The notes: generated by a model not told the origin, from the sequence alone. Numbered from the stretch's first letter, positions 31,080-41,075 are shown. The stretch: DNA of 64,000 bases from Streptomyces radiopugnans (GCF_900110735.1 NZ_FOET01000009.1:62001-126000); one strand, 5' to 3'. Program-made: numbers and translations.

Positions 31080-33154
31080 GCACCACGACCCTCGCCGTCC
31101 TCGTCCCGCTGCTGCCCTTCCTCGGCGCCCTCGCCGGACTCCTCCTCGGCCGCCGCGCCCCCGCCTACGTCCGCCCCCTGGCCGTCCTGCCCACCCTCAC
31201 CTCGGCCGCCCTCGCCACGGCCGTCGCCGTACGCCAGGGCGGGGAAGGCGCACTGACCGGCGCGACCCGGCTGACCCCCACCGGCAACGACGCCCTCCCC
31301 GTCGAACTCGCCTTCCACCTCGACGGCTTCGCCGTCCTCGTGGCCGTCCTGGTCGCCGCCGTCGCCTCCTGTGTGCAGATCTACTCCACCGGCTACCTCC
31401 GCGACGACCCGCGCTACCCCTCCTACGCCGCGCTGGTCTCCCTCTTCACGGCCGCGATGCTGCTGGTCGTCTACAGCGACGACCTGATCGTGCTGCTGGT
31501 CGGCTGGGAGGTCATGGGCATCTGCTCGTACTTCCTGGTCGGCCACTACTGGGAGACGGCCGCCGCGCGCTCCGCCTCCCTCAAGGCGTTCCTCGTCACC
31601 AAACTCGGCGACGTGCCGTTCATCATCGGCATCCTGGCGCTGGCCTCCGAGGCCGGCACCTTCCGGATCAGCACCATCGTGACCCGGCTGACCTCTCCGC
31701 TGTCCGGCTTCGAGCTGGAGCACCCCACCGTCATCGCGCTGCTGCTGCTCGCGGGCGTCGCGGGCAAGTCCGCCCAGTTCCCGCTGCACACCTGGCTGCC
31801 GGACGCGATGGCGGGCCCGACGCCGGTCTCCGCGCTGATCCACGCCGCCACCATGGTCGCGGCCGGCGTCTACTTCGTCGCGCGGCTGCTGCCCGTCTTC
31901 ACCTCCTCCGCCGCCGCGCTCGCCGTCCTGGCCGCGATGGCGGCGGTCACCATGGTCGGCTCGGCGCTCGCCGCCCTCGCCCAGGACGACATCAAGCGGG
32001 TCCTGGCCTACTCCACCGTCGGCCAGCTCGGCTACATGACCGGCGCCCTGGCGGTCGCCGACCGCGGCGCGGCCGTCTTCCACCTCATCTCCCACGGCGT
32101 GTTCAAGGCGCTGCTCTTCCTCGCGGCGGGTGTGCTCATCCACGCGGCCGGCACCAACTCCCTGGCCGCGATGTCCCGCACCGGCGGTCTGGCCGGGCGG
32201 GCGCCGGACGCCTACTGGACGATGACCGTCGCCCTGCTGGCGCTGGCCGCCGTGCCCCCCTTCGCCGGCTTCTTCTCCAAGGAGGCCGTCCTCGCCGCCG
32301 CCGAGCACGCCGCCCTCGACCCCGCCGGCGGGGCCGCCCACACGGTCCCGCCCGCCGTGGGCTGGACGGTCCTGCTCGCCGGGCTGCTGACCGCCGCGCT
32401 CACCGCCGCGTACGCCACCAGGCTGTGGCTGCTGGCCTTCCACGGCCGCGGCTTCGCCGCGCCCGGGGAGAGCACCGCGTCCGGGGAGAGCGCCGAGCCC
32501 GGCGGGAACACCGCGCCCGGCCACGCCAGGCAGCCGGCGGTCATGAACGCGGTGCTGTGGGCGCTGGCCGGGCCGACCATCGCCGTCGGGCTGCTCCACG
32601 GCGCCCTGCCCGACTGGTTCGACGGCCGCACCCTCGCCCCCACCCTCACCACCTCCGTGCTGGGAACCGGCCTGGCCGCCGCCGGCATCGTGGTGATGTA
32701 CGCGGCCTGGCGGCACAGCACCGCCACCGCCGCCGCCCGTGCCCCGCTCGGAGCCGTCGCCGCCCACCCGGAGGCCGAGCCGGCGGTCTCCGAGGCCGAG
32801 GCCATCGCCACCCACCGGGCGGTCTACGGCGACATCGCCGCCGCCGTCGACCCGGCCGACCCCGGCCGGCTCCTCCTCGGCCCGCTGCACCGCCACGCCG
32901 CCCGCGGCTTCCACCTCGACGCCCTCTACGCGGCCGTCGCCGTACGCCCGGTCCTGGCCGCGGCACGGCTGGTGCGGTTCCTCGACCGCGAGGTCGTCGA
33001 CACCTACGTGCGCGGCGCCGGCGGCACCGCCCGGCTGCTGGGCGCGGCCGTGCGCCGCGCCCAGACCGGCAACGTGCAGACCTATCTCGGTCTCCTGCTC
33101 GCCGGCTCCCTCGTCCTGGCCGTGGCCGCCGCCCTCGTCGCCGCCGGAGCGTGA
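31076..33154 (+). CDS. nuoL2: Complex I-like subunit L, second copy
   Basis: A 692-residue antiporter-like pump subunit. It shows the Glu of [20 protein letters not shown], the Lys of [40 protein letters not shown] and [21 protein letters not shown] cytoplasmic loop after about residue 460 contains degenerate [15 protein letters not shown] repeats. The long C-terminal helix region is present. The pump machinery thus looks complete, arguing for energy coupling rather than a relic. Confidence 0.95.
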   Translation: MSTTTLAVLVPLLPFLGALAGLLLGRRAPAYVRPLAVLPTLTSAALATAVAVRQGGEGALTGATRLTPTGNDALPVELAFHLDGFAVLVAVLVAAVASCVQIYSTGYLRDDPRYPSYAALVSLFTAAMLLVVYSDDLIVLLVGWEVMGICSYFLVGHYWETAAARSASLKAFLVTKLGDVPFIIGILALASEAGTFRISTIVTRLTSPLSGFELEHPTVIALLLLAGVAGKSAQFPLHTWLPDAMAGPTPVSALIHAATMVAAGVYFVARLLPVFTSSAAALAVLAAMAAVTMVGSALAALAQDDIKRVLAYSTVGQLGYMTGALAVADRGAAVFHLISHGVFKALLFLAAGVLIHAAGTNSLAAMSRTGGLAGRAPDAYWTMTVALLALAAVPPFAGFFSKEAVLAAAEHAALDPAGGAAHTVPPAVGWTVLLAGLLTAALTAAYATRLWLLAFHGRGFAAPGESTASGESAEPGGNTAPGHARQPAVMNAVLWALAGPTIAVGLLHGALPDWFDGRTLAPTLTTSVLGTGLAAAGIVVMYAAWRHSTATAAARAPLGAVAAHPEAEPAVSEAEAIATHRAVYGDIAAAVDPADPGRLLLGPLHRHAARGFHLDALYAAVAVRPVLAAARLVRFLDREVVDTYVRGAGGTARLLGAAVRRAQTGNVQTYLGLLLAGSLVLAVAAALVAAGA

Positions 33155-33157
33155 CCA

Positions 33158-34774
33158 GTGATCCCCCTGAACGACACCGCGATGCGGCTGCTCCTGGCGG
33201 CCGTCGTCGTCCTGCCCCTGCTCGGCGCGGGCGCCGCCCTGCTGCCGGCCCCGCCCGGGCTGCGGGGGCGCAGCCCGGAGCAGGCCGTGCTGCGCCACGG
33301 CGTCACCGTCACCGGCGCCGTACTGGCCGCCACCGCGGTGCTCGCACTCGGCTTCGACCACGACCGGCCCGGCACCATGCAGGCCGAGACCGACATCGGC
33401 TGGATTCCGGCGCTGGGCGTCCGCATCCACCTCGGCACCGACGGCGTCTCGCTGCCGCTGCTCGTCCTGACGGCGCTGCTGACCTTCCTGTGCGCCCTGT
33501 ACAGCTACCACCGGCCTCCCGAGGGCCCGCGTCCGCAGGCGTTCGTCGCGCTCGTGCTCCTGCTGGAGGCCGGCACCCTGGCGACCTTCGCCGTGCTGGA
33601 CCTGATGCTGTTCTTCCTGGCCTTCGAGACGGTCCTGATCCCGATGTACTTCCTCATCGCCCGCTGGGGCGGCGCGGGACGGGAGCGGGCCGCGTGGAGG
33701 TTCGTCCTCTACACCCTGCTCGGCTCCGTGGTGATGCTGCTGGGCCTGCTGCTGGTCGGACTGGGCGCCGAGGGCGGCCCGACGTTCGACATGACGGCGC
33801 TCGCCGAGGACGGCGGCCGGGGACTGACCCACACCACCCAGCTCCTCGCCGCCCTCGCCATCGGCATCGGCCTGGCCGTCAAGACGCCGATGTGGCCGCT
33901 GCACAGCTGGCTCCCCGACGCCCACACCGCCGCCCCTACCGTCGGCTCGGTGCTGCTGGCGGGCGTCCTGCTGAAGATGGGCACCTACGGCTTCGTCCGG
34001 ATCGTCCTGCCGGTCGTCCCCGACGGCATCCACACCCTCGCGCCGTACCTGGCCGCCTTCGCGGTCACCGGCATCATCTACGGATCGCTGGCCTGCCTCG
34101 CCCTGTCCCGGTCCGGTGCGGGAGGCGACCTCAAGCGGCTCATCGCCTACTCCTCGGTGGGCCACATGGGCTTCGTGCTGCTGGGCGTCGCCACCCTCAC
34201 CCGCACCGGCGTCAACGGCGCGCTGTTCGCCAACATCGCCCACGGCCTCATCACCGGCCTGCTGTTCTTCCTCGTCGGCGCGGTCAAGGACCGCACCGGC
34301 ACCACCGACCTGGACCGGCTCGCGCTCGGCGGCGGGGAGCGCGGCGGGGGCGCGGCGCTGTACGGGCGCGCCCCCCGGCTCGGCGGGCTGCTCGCCTTCG
34401 GCGCCGTCGCCTCCCTCGGCCTGCCCGGACTGGCCGGCTTCTGGGGCGAGATGCTCGCACTGCTCGGGGCGTACCACCCCGCCGACGGGCTCAGCCGGCC
34501 CGCGTACCTGGTCTTCATGGCCCTCGCGGCCCTCGGCACCCTGCTGACCGCCGCCTATCTGCTGGTGGTCGTGCGCCGGGTCTGCATGGGGACGCCGCAC
34601 GCCCCCGGCGCCGCCCCCGCCCCGGGCACGGCCCTGCCGGACGTACGCGGCCACGAGTTCGCCGCCTGGATCCCGCTCGTCGTCCTCACCGTCCTGGCCG
34701 GACTGTGGCCCGCGATCCTCCTGGGGCTCACCGGTCCGGCCGTGCAGAACCTCCTGCCGGGAGTCAGCCGATGA
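33158..34774 (+). CDS. nuoM2: Complex I-like subunit M, second copy
   Basis: A 538-residue antiporter-like subunit starting at GTG 33158, 3 bp after nuoL2. Key segments: FFLAFETVLIPMYFLIARWG with the Glu, AVKTPMWPLHSWLPDAHTAA with the Lys, and KRLIAYSSVGHMGFVLLG. All proton-path residues that can be seen are conserved. The stop overlaps nuoN2 by 4 bp. Confidence 0.95.
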   Translation: MIPLNDTAMRLLLAAVVVLPLLGAGAALLPAPPGLRGRSPEQAVLRHGVTVTGAVLAATAVLALGFDHDRPGTMQAETDIGWIPALGVRIHLGTDGVSLPLLVLTALLTFLCALYSYHRPPEGPRPQAFVALVLLLEAGTLATFAVLDLMLFFLAFETVLIPMYFLIARWGGAGRERAAWRFVLYTLLGSVVMLLGLLLVGLGAEGGPTFDMTALAEDGGRGLTHTTQLLAALAIGIGLAVKTPMWPLHSWLPDAHTAAPTVGSVLLAGVLLKMGTYGFVRIVLPVVPDGIHTLAPYLAAFAVTGIIYGSLACLALSRSGAGGDLKRLIAYSSVGHMGFVLLGVATLTRTGVNGALFANIAHGLITGLLFFLVGAVKDRTGTTDLDRLALGGGERGGGAALYGRAPRLGGLLAFGAVASLGLPGLAGFWGEMLALLGAYHPADGLSRPAYLVFMALAALGTLLTAAYLLVVVRRVCMGTPHAPGAAPAPGTALPDVRGHEFAAWIPLVVLTVLAGLWPAILLGLTGPAVQNLLPGVSR

Positions 34775-36306
34775 ACGCGCTCGCCCAGGACCCCGTCCGG
34801 TCGGTCGTCCAGTCCGTCGACTGGCTCACCATCGCCCCGCCCACCCTCGCCGCACTGGGGGCACTGGCCGTCCTGGTCGCCGACCTGTTCCTGCCCGAGC
34901 GCCGCAAGCCGCTGCTCGGCCCGGTCACCGTCGCCGTCCTCGCGCTCGCCGCGCTCAGCCTGCTGCCCCTGCGGAACGGTGACCGCACCACCTTCTGCCT
35001 CACCGCCGATCCGGCGGTGTGCTCCTACGTCGCCGACCCGTTCACCCTGGCCGTCCAGTTCCTGGTGCTGGGCGCCGCCCTGGTCGCCGCCCTGCTGTCG
35101 ATGACGGCCGTACGGGACGAGGCGCTGCCGCGCGGCGAGTACTGGTTCCTGCTGCTGGCCTCCGCCGCCGGCGCCGCGCTGCTGCCCGCCGCCCGCGACC
35201 TGGCGACCCTGATCGTGGCGCTGGAGGTCGCCTCCCTGCCCTCCTTCGCCCTGGTCGGACTGCGCCGCGCGGACGGGCGCTCCTCCGAGGCGGCCCTGAA
35301 GTTCTTCCTCTCCTCGGTCACCGCCACCGCCGTCAGCCTGATGGGCGTCAGCTTCGTCTACGCCGCGACCGGCTCCCTGCACCTGGACCGGGTCGCCGAG
35401 GAACTGCGCGATACCGCCCCGGGGCTGGACACCCTGGCCGCCACCGGAGTCGCCCTCACCCTCGTCGGCTTCGCGTTCAAGACCGCCGCCGTCCCCTTCC
35501 ACTCCTGGGTGCCCGACACCTACGCGGGCGCCCCCCTGCCGGTGGCCGCCTACCTGTCGGTGATCGGCAAGGCGGTCGGCTTCTCCGGGCTGATCCTGGT
35601 GACCGTCCAGGCCTTCCCCTCCTACGGCCACGTCTGGGGTCCGGCGCTCGCCGTCCTGGCCGCCCTCACCATGACCGGCGGCAACGTCGCCGCCCTGCGC
35701 CAGCGCCCGGAACGCGCGCACAGCGCGGTGCGGCTGCTGGCGTGGTCCTCCGTCGGCCAGGCGGGCTACCTGCTGGTGCCGATCGCCGCGGCGGCGTACG
35801 CCGACGAGCCGGGGCGGGCCGTCGGCGCGACCGTCGCGTACGCCCTGATGTACGCCGCCGTGAACCTCGGCGCCTTCGCCGTGGCCGCCCACGTCGGCCG
35901 GACCGCCGCCGCCAACCGGATCACCGACTACCGCGGCCTGTACGCCGCCCACCCCCCGACCGCCCTCGCCCTCGCCTTCTTCCTGCTCTGCCTGGCCGGG
36001 CTGCCGCCGGGGATCATCGGCCTGTTCGCCAAGGTCGCGGTCTTCTCCACGGCCGTGGACGCGGGACTGGGCTGGCTGGCGGCGGTGATGGCGGTGAACG
36101 TCGTGATCGCCCTGTACTACTACCTGGCGTGGACGGCGCAGCTCTTCCGGGCCCCCGCGCCCGCACCCGCCACCGCGCCCGCACCCGCCCCCGTACGCGT
36201 CGCCGCGCCGCTCACGGCCGCGATCGCCCTGACCGGGCTGATCGCCGTCGGCCTTTCGGGTGCTCCCCAGCTCGCCCTGCGCTTCGCCGCCGACGTGCTG
36301 CTTTAG
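34771..36306 (+). CDS. nuoN2: Complex I-like subunit N, second copy
   Basis: A 511-residue antiporter-like subunit, last of the second cluster. Segments: LIVALEVASLPSFALVGLRR, AFKTAAVPFHSWVPDTYAGA, and RLLAWSSVGQAGYLLVPIA, where Lys is replaced by Arg relative to the first copy's KRLLAYSS. A short Ala/Pro repeat (APAPATAPAPAP) lies near residue 465. ATG 34771 overlaps nuoM2. No strong hairpin is seen before htpX, which begins 145 bp downstream. Confidence 0.94.
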   Translation: MNALAQDPVRSVVQSVDWLTIAPPTLAALGALAVLVADLFLPERRKPLLGPVTVAVLALAALSLLPLRNGDRTTFCLTADPAVCSYVADPFTLAVQFLVLGAALVAALLSMTAVRDEALPRGEYWFLLLASAAGAALLPAARDLATLIVALEVASLPSFALVGLRRADGRSSEAALKFFLSSVTATAVSLMGVSFVYAATGSLHLDRVAEELRDTAPGLDTLAATGVALTLVGFAFKTAAVPFHSWVPDTYAGAPLPVAAYLSVIGKAVGFSGLILVTVQAFPSYGHVWGPALAVLAALTMTGGNVAALRQRPERAHSAVRLLAWSSVGQAGYLLVPIAAAAYADEPGRAVGATVAYALMYAAVNLGAFAVAAHVGRTAAANRITDYRGLYAAHPPTALALAFFLLCLAGLPPGIIGLFAKVAVFSTAVDAGLGWLAAVMAVNVVIALYYYLAWTAQLFRAPAPAPATAPAPAPVRVAAPLTAAIALTGLIAVGLSGAPQLALRFAADVLL

Positions 36307-36450
36307 ACCGGGGCGGCCCGGGAACCCGGCGCCTTCACGTGGCGTTGACCTCATCGGAAGGGTCCACGAATCCGCCTTCGGACGGAGGCACCGCCACAAC
36401 GAAGGGCCACACGGGGGATCCCCCCTGCCGCACCACCTGGAGGGCGCACC

Positions 36451-37314
36451 GTGCACCGCCGGCACAACGGGCTGAAGACCGCCCTGCTACTCGGGGGACT
36501 GTCCGCACTCATCATCGTCATCGGCGGTTTCTTCGGCCGCACCGGGCTGCTCGTCGCGGTCGTCCTGGCGCTCGGCACCAACGCCTACGCCTACTGGAAC
36601 AGCGACAAGCTCGCCCTGCGAGCCATGAGAGCCCGCCCGGTCAGCGAGTTCGAGGCCCCGGGCCTGTACCGGACGGTCCGCGAACTGTCCACGGCAGCCC
36701 GTCAGCCCATGCCCCGTCTGTACATCTCGCCGACCCAGGCGCCCAACGCCTTCGCCACCGGCCGCAACCCGCGCAACGCCGCCGTCTGCTGCACCGACGG
36801 CATCCTGCGCATCCTGGACGAGCGCGAGCTGCGCGCCGTCCTCGGACACGAGCTGAGCCACGTCTACAACCGCGACATCCTCATCGCCTCCGTCGCGGGC
36901 GCGCTGGCCTCGGTGGTGATGTTCCTGGTCAACTTCGCCTGGCTCATCCCGATCGGGCGCTCGGACGACGACGAGGGACCGGGCCTGGTCGGGCTGCTGC
37001 TGATCATGCTGCTCGGCCCGCTCGCCGCGTCCCTGATCCGGCTCGCGGTCAGCCGCTCCCGGGAGTACGAGGCGGACGCCTCCGGCTCCCAGCTCACCGG
37101 CGACCCGCTGGCCCTGGCCTCGGCCCTGGCCAAGCTGGAGGCCGGCACCAAACAGCTGCCCCTGCCCCCCGAGCCCCGGCTGGAGACCGCGAGCCACATG
37201 ATGATCGCCAATCCCTTCCGCCCCGGAGACGGCCTGTCCAGGATGTTCTCCACCCACCCCCCGATGGCAGAGCGCATCGCCCGGCTCGAGCGCATGGCCG
37301 GGAGGCGCCTGTGA
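36451..37314 (+). CDS. htpX: Membrane zinc metalloprotease HtpX (M48)
   Basis: Quality-control protease that cleaves misfolded membrane proteins. 287 residues from GTG 36451, with GGAGGG 6 bases upstream. Two N-terminal helices ([18 protein letters not shown]), then the zinc-protease motif HELSH at residues 133-137, two more helices and the third zinc ligand region [10 protein letters not shown]. The C-terminal segment [17 protein letters not shown] is typical. It overlaps the next gene by 4 bp. Confidence 0.95.
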   Translation: MHRRHNGLKTALLLGGLSALIIVIGGFFGRTGLLVAVVLALGTNAYAYWNSDKLALRAMRARPVSEFEAPGLYRTVRELSTAARQPMPRLYISPTQAPNAFATGRNPRNAAVCCTDGILRILDERELRAVLGHELSHVYNRDILIASVAGALASVVMFLVNFAWLIPIGRSDDDEGPGLVGLLLIMLLGPLAASLIRLAVSRSREYEADASGSQLTGDPLALASALAKLEAGTKQLPLPPEPRLETASHMMIANPFRPGDGLSRMFSTHPPMAERIARLERMAGRRL

Positions 37315-37724
37315 GGACGCTGCTCAACATCCTGTGGCTGGTCTTCTCCGGCCTCTGGCTGGCCCTGGGGTACGCGATCGCCGGCCTGGTCTGCTTCCTG
37401 CTGGTCGTCACGATCCCGTGGGGCATCGCCTGCTTCCGGATCGCCGTCTACGCCCTGTGGCCCTTCGGGTACACCGTCGTCCAGCGGCCCGGCGCGGGCG
37501 CGGCCTCCGCCGCGGGCAACGTCGTCTGGCTGGTCTTCGCCGGGATCTGGCTCACCCTGGGGCACATAGCCGCCGGCATCGGCTTCTGCCTGACGGTCAT
37601 CGGCATCCCGTTCGGCATCGCCCACTTCAAGATGGTGCCGGTCTCGCTGATGCCGCTGGGCCGCGAGATCGTCCGCAGCGACGCCGCGTACCCGTCGTAC
37701 CGCTGGAACCCGGCCTCCCGCTAA
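37311..37724 (+). CDS. YccF-family inner-membrane protein
   Basis: A 137-residue DUF307/YccF protein. It is an internal duplication: [20 protein letters not shown] (first half) is echoed by [20 protein letters not shown] (second half), each followed by a second helix ending in IPWGIACF / IPFGIAHF. Four helices in all. Function unknown. GTG 37311 overlaps the htpX stop (GTGA), so the two are coupled. Confidence 0.9.
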   Translation: MRTLLNILWLVFSGLWLALGYAIAGLVCFLLVVTIPWGIACFRIAVYALWPFGYTVVQRPGAGAASAAGNVVWLVFAGIWLTLGHIAAGIGFCLTVIGIPFGIAHFKMVPVSLMPLGREIVRSDAAYPSYRWNPASR

Positions 37725-37740
37725 GCGGTCCCGTCCGGCC

Positions 37741-38706
37741 TCAGGGCCGGGCGGCCCCCTCGCCGTACAGGCCGTCCTGGTCGTACACGCCGTCGCACGG
37801 GCCGCCGTGCCGGCCGGTCCCGGCCGGCGGCTCGTCCGCGCCCTCCCGGACCGCCTCCCAGGGAGCCGGTCCGGTGCCGTCGCTCCAGGCGGCCAGCGCG
37901 TGCCGGTCGAAGCACAGGATCCCGCACTGCTCCGCGTACTCCGCGGCGGGCGCGGTGAAGTCGCCGGTGGTGACCACGGCCGCCACCTGGGCCTCGTGGA
38001 CGGTGTAGCAGGTGCCGCCGAAGCGCTGCACGTCCTGCGAGCCGACCTTGTTGGTGTCGCTGTAGCGCTTGCACTGGATGACCACGCGCCGCCCGTCCGG
38101 GGCGGTGGCGACGACGTCGGCGCCGAGGTCGCCCGCGCCGCCGACGACCTCCACCTCCCGGCAGCCGTCCCGCTCGCACAGGGCCGCGACCGCCTGCTCG
38201 AACTCCTCCGCCTCCATGGCGTCGTAGTCGGGCCGGCCGGGGCGGACCGCCGCCCCCGGGCCTCCGCCCGCTTCCGCGTACTCCCCAGGCTCCGCGTACT
38301 CCACCGCTTCCGCGTACTCCACCGCTTCCGCGTACTCCGCGGGCTCCGCGGGCTCCGGAGGGCGCCCCGCGCGGTCCCCGCTCCCCGGCCCGCCCGGGAC
38401 CTCCTCCTCCAGCGTGTCCAGCGCGGTCTCGGCGGCCTCGGTCAGGACCGTGGCGGCCCGCCGCGCGGCCCTGGACGCCCGGAAGCGGCGTCCGCCGCGC
38501 AGACCGGCCACGGCGGCCGGCACGGCGATCAGGCAGACGGCCACCGCCGCGACCGGATGCCGCCGGGCCGCGTCCAGCGCCACGCGTCCGGCGAACCACA
38601 CACCCAGCAGGACGACGGCGGCCAGTACGAAGGCCAGGGCCGTCACCCGCAGGTCGAAGACGGGCTTGCGGTCCGGCGTACGCGTCCGGCGCGCGGATAC
38701 GGCCAT
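37741..38706 (-). CDS. Membrane-anchored Mrr-like nuclease-fold protein
   Basis: A 321-residue protein: two N-terminal helices (VTALAFVLAAVVLLGVWFAG and HPVAAVAVCLIAVPAAVAGL), a linker with repeated EYAEA units (near residues 122-142), and a C-terminal restriction-endonuclease-like domain of the Mrr_cat type. Catalytic-type residues are visible in GGAGDLGADVVA (Asp) and RRVVIQCKRY (Gln-x-Lys), followed by VGSQDVQRFGGTC. Such proteins may cleave foreign or methylated DNA, but no modification partner is nearby and the activity is unproven. It is convergent with yccF. Confidence 0.8.
   Translation of the reverse strand: MAVSARRTRTPDRKPVFDLRVTALAFVLAAVVLLGVWFAGRVALDAARRHPVAAVAVCLIAVPAAVAGLRGGRRFRASRAARRAATVLTEAAETALDTLEEEVPGGPGSGDRAGRPPEPAEPAEYAEAVEYAEAVEYAEPGEYAEAGGGPGAAVRPGRPDYDAMEAEEFEQAVAALCERDGCREVEVVGGAGDLGADVVATAPDGRRVVIQCKRYSDTNKVGSQDVQRFGGTCYTVHEAQVAAVVTTGDFTAPAAEYAEQCGILCFDRHALAAWSDGTGPAPWEAVREGADEPPAGTGRHGGPCDGVYDQDGLYGEGAARP
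38268..38344 (-). repeat. 18-bp tandem repeats in the linker of the Mrr-like protein
   Basis: The 12-mer TCCGCGTACTCC recurs several times, with two perfect 18-base units at 38291-38308 and 38309-38326. In frame they encode Glu-Tyr-Ala-Glu repeats. Confidence 0.8.
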
Positions 38707-38817
38707 CGGTGCGGATCCCCCCTGGCGGTTCGGCGTGGAACATCACTGCTCGCTACTGCCGTCTGCCCCGCCCCGCCGGTTTCAACAGGCCGCCGGGAGC
38801 GACCCGCTGCACGGAGG

Positions 38818-39210
38818 TCAGCAGCCGACGCCGATGCAGTTCTCCCGGAAGACCTGCTCGCCGTCCACCGTGCCGACGATCGTGAAGCCCTCGAACGTGA
38901 CGCCGCCCTCCGTCTCGATCCGGGGGTCGCTGCCGGCGTCGGCCACCATCCGGGCCTCCCCGCCGTCCACGGTGGTGCCCTCGCAGGTGACCCGCAGGTT
39001 CTCCCCGGTGCCCTCGTCGGTGCACGTGAGGTCGCCGTCGATCTCGTGCCCGGCCTGGTCGAAGGCGAGTTCGCCGGATTCGGCCGCGCTGTTGCGGGCC
39101 AGGGTCCCGGAGATCTCCTCCCCGGTGCCGCCGTCCCCGCAACCCGAGAGCGAGAGCGCACCGAACAGCAACGCGGCCGGCAGAGCGGCCCGCACGGCCT
39201 TCTTTCCCAT
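38818..39210 (-). CDS. Putative secreted lipoprotein of unknown function
   Basis: A 130-residue protein starting at ATG 39210, with AGGAGG 4 bases upstream; a longer open frame lacks a ribosome site. Signal: MGKKAVRAALPAALLFGALS with lipobox LSGC. The mature part is acidic and contains four more cysteines (LTCTDEG, RVTCEGT, NCIGVGC), likely two disulfides. The spacing resembles small actinobacterial DUF4333-type lipoproteins, but I cannot assign it firmly. It lies downstream of yajQ on the same strand beyond a terminator. Confidence 0.75.
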   Translation of the reverse strand: MGKKAVRAALPAALLFGALSLSGCGDGGTGEEISGTLARNSAAESGELAFDQAGHEIDGDLTCTDEGTGENLRVTCEGTTVDGGEARMVADAGSDPRIETEGGVTFEGFTIVGTVDGEQVFRENCIGVGC

Positions 39211-39311
39211 ACGTCCTCCTGGGCCCGTACGCGTGGAAGTTCCCGTCTCCGGGTGCCCGCCGTGCGGTGCCGCCAATCCCCCGGACGCCCTACCCACCGC
39301 CCCGGAGGAAC

Positions 39312-39349
39312 ACGGACGGGCACCCGCCGCCCGGCGGGTGCCCGTCCGT
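39312..39349 (-). terminator. Terminator of yajQ
   Basis: Perfect 16-bp stem (39312-39327 with 39334-39349), 6-base loop, about 40 bp after the yajQ stop. Confidence 0.85.
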
Positions 39350-39387
39350 CCTCGCCCAGCGGCCGGCGCCCACCGCCGGCCCGGTGC

Positions 39388-39876
39388 TCAGCGGTAGTTG
39401 GTGAACTGGATCGCGAAGTCGAAGTCCTTGCCCTTGAGAAGGGAGATGACCTCCTGCAGGGCGTCACGGCTCTTGTGGCTGACGCGCAGTTCGTCGCCCT
39501 GCACCTGGGCCTTGACGCCCTTGGGGCCCTCATCGCGGATGATCTTCGCGACCTTCTTGGCGTTGTCCTGGGAGATGCCCTCCTGGATCGACGCGAAGAG
39601 CTTGTACTCCTTGCCGGACACCTGGGGCTCCCCGGCGTCCAGGGACTTCAGGGAGATGCCCCGCTTGACCAGCTTGGTCTGGAAGATGTCGAGGATGGCC
39701 TTGACCCGCTCCTCGGAGTTGGCCCGCATCTCGATCTTCTCGCCCGACCAGGCGATGGAGGCTCCCACGCCCTTGAAGTCGAAGCGCTGGGAGATCTCCT
39801 TGGCGGCCTGGTTGAGGGCGTTGTCGACCTCCTGCCGCTCGACCTTCGAGACGATGTCGAAACTGGAGTCGGCCAT
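39388..39876 (-). CDS. yajQ: YajQ-family nucleotide-binding protein
   Basis: A 162-residue two-domain protein of the UPF0234/YajQ family, reported to bind nucleotides including cyclic di-GMP in some bacteria. Start ATG 39876 gives the family N-terminus [26 protein letters not shown] lies 10 bases upstream. Conserved segments are [33 protein letters not shown] and [17 protein letters not shown]. In Streptomyces genomes this gene flanks the tRNA-Tyr used by SLP1. Confidence 0.95.
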   Translation of the reverse strand: MADSSFDIVSKVERQEVDNALNQAAKEISQRFDFKGVGASIAWSGEKIEMRANSEERVKAILDIFQTKLVKRGISLKSLDAGEPQVSGKEYKLFASIQEGISQDNAKKVAKIIRDEGPKGVKAQVQGDELRVSHKSRDALQEVISLLKGKDFDFAIQFTNYR

Positions 39877-40056
39877 CGTGGATTGGCTCCTCGTGCGTAG
39901 ATCCGTCAGGGTGCGGCCCGGCTCGGCCCGCGCCGTCAGCCTAGTCATCCGCGGCGGTGATCCACCGCCGGACAACCAGGTGGCGGACCACCCCCCACCA
40001 TCGGGTATGGTTGTGCGCGTTGCCAGGGAGCGAACGCCCCCGAGGCGGCAATCCCA

Positions 40057-40142
<86 letters not shown>

Positions 40143-40147
40143 GATGA

Positions 40148-40190
40148 AAACGGCCCGTGGCCTGCTGTTTCAGCAGGCCACGGGCCGTTT
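40148..40190 (+). terminator. Terminator behind tRNA-Tyr
   Basis: Perfect 20-bp stem (40148-40167 with 40171-40190), loop TTT, beginning 10 bases after the tRNA. Confidence 0.9.
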
Positions 40191-40270
40191 CTCATGCGCC
40201 CGCGTGATCAGCGCGCTGTCTCGTCCTGTCTCGCGTTTGAACGCCCTGTCTCGACCTGTGTGGACGGGCC

Positions 40271-40997
40271 GTGGACGGCCGTCCGCACCCTTCAGCCGCG
40301 CTGCTCCAGTCGGGCGGAGATCTTGGCATTGGCGGCCTCGTCCCCGTCGCTGAGGAACTCGGCGTATGGGAGCGGGTGTTCACCGCGCTGGTGGCCCAGG
40401 CCGACGTGGACGAGTACCTGGCCTGGACGGTCTCGGTGGACTCCACGATCGTGCGTGCTCACCAGCACGCGTCCGGGGCCCGCAAAGAGGGGCCCTGGCG
40501 GTGAGCCGGACGACCACGCCATAGGCCGCTCCCGCGGCGGACTGACCACGAAGATCCATCCTGCGGCCGACGGCCGGTGTCGGCCCCTGGCGTTCGTCCT
40601 CACCGCCGGACAGGCCGGCGACGCACCCGCCTTCACCGAGGTGATGGCCAGCCTGCGCGTGCCTCGCCGCCGTGGACGGCCCCGCGCCAGGCCGGAGGTG
40701 GTCCTGGTCGACAAGGCGTACTCCTCGCGCGAGGTCCGCATCCACCTGCGCAGACGCGGTATCCGCGCGGCGATCCCGGAACGGGCCGTCCAACGGGCCA
40801 ACCGGATGCGGCGCGGAAGAGCCAGTGGCAGGCCGCCTGCCTTCGACCGGGAGGCGTACAAGCAGCGCAACACCGTCGAGCGGTGTATCAACCGCCTCAA
40901 GCGGTGGCGCGGCATCGCCACCCGCTACGAGAAGACCGCGATCATTTACCTGGCCGGACTCCACGTCGCAGGCATCTTCCTCCGGTCCGCCCGATGA
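40271..40997 (+). pseudogene. IS5-type transposase remnant, frame-split and 5'-truncated
   Basis: The catalytic core of a DDE transposase lies in two frames. The first frame (to TGA 40504) carries TVSVDSTIVRAHQHASGARK with the first Asp. The second frame continues as GEPDDHAIGRSRGGLTTKIH, then VVLVDKAYSSREVR (second Asp) and QRNTVERCINRLKRWRGIAT (Glu), to TGA 40997. The change at the AAAGAGGGG region is +1 (or -2), so it may be a programmed shift or a lesion. The N-terminal about 70-80 residues expected before the first Asp are missing or unrecognisable, so the element is probably dead. A homologous 3' end recurs at 45846-45968. Confidence 0.85.
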
Positions 40998-41046
40998 TCC
41001 AAATGACCCTCGCCGCCGGCCAAGAGCAGTATCCGTCCCGGTGAGA

Positions 41047-41075
41047 CTCTCAGCGTTCTCTCACACAACGCTCAC
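41047..41075 (+). promoter_or_regulatory. Three 11-bp-phased direct repeats (OmpR-type operator)
   Basis: CTCTCAG (41047-41053), CTCTCAC (41058-41064) and CGCTCAC (41069-41075) recur every 11 bp, one DNA turn, as for OmpR/PhoB-family tandem binding. The last unit overlaps the expected -35 position of a promoter whose -10 is TAGCTT at 41097-41102. An OmpR-type regulator is encoded two genes downstream, so autoregulation is likely. Confidence 0.7.

Noticed and set aside
30653-34654. Antisense open frame of about 1330 codons opposite nuoK2-nuoM2
   Set aside because: Low-complexity Gly/Glu/Asp/Arg product with no domain; the sense strand encodes recognisable membrane subunits.
38268-38344. CRISPR-like array
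   Set aside because: The repeats are contiguous, in frame and without spacers; they encode a protein linker.
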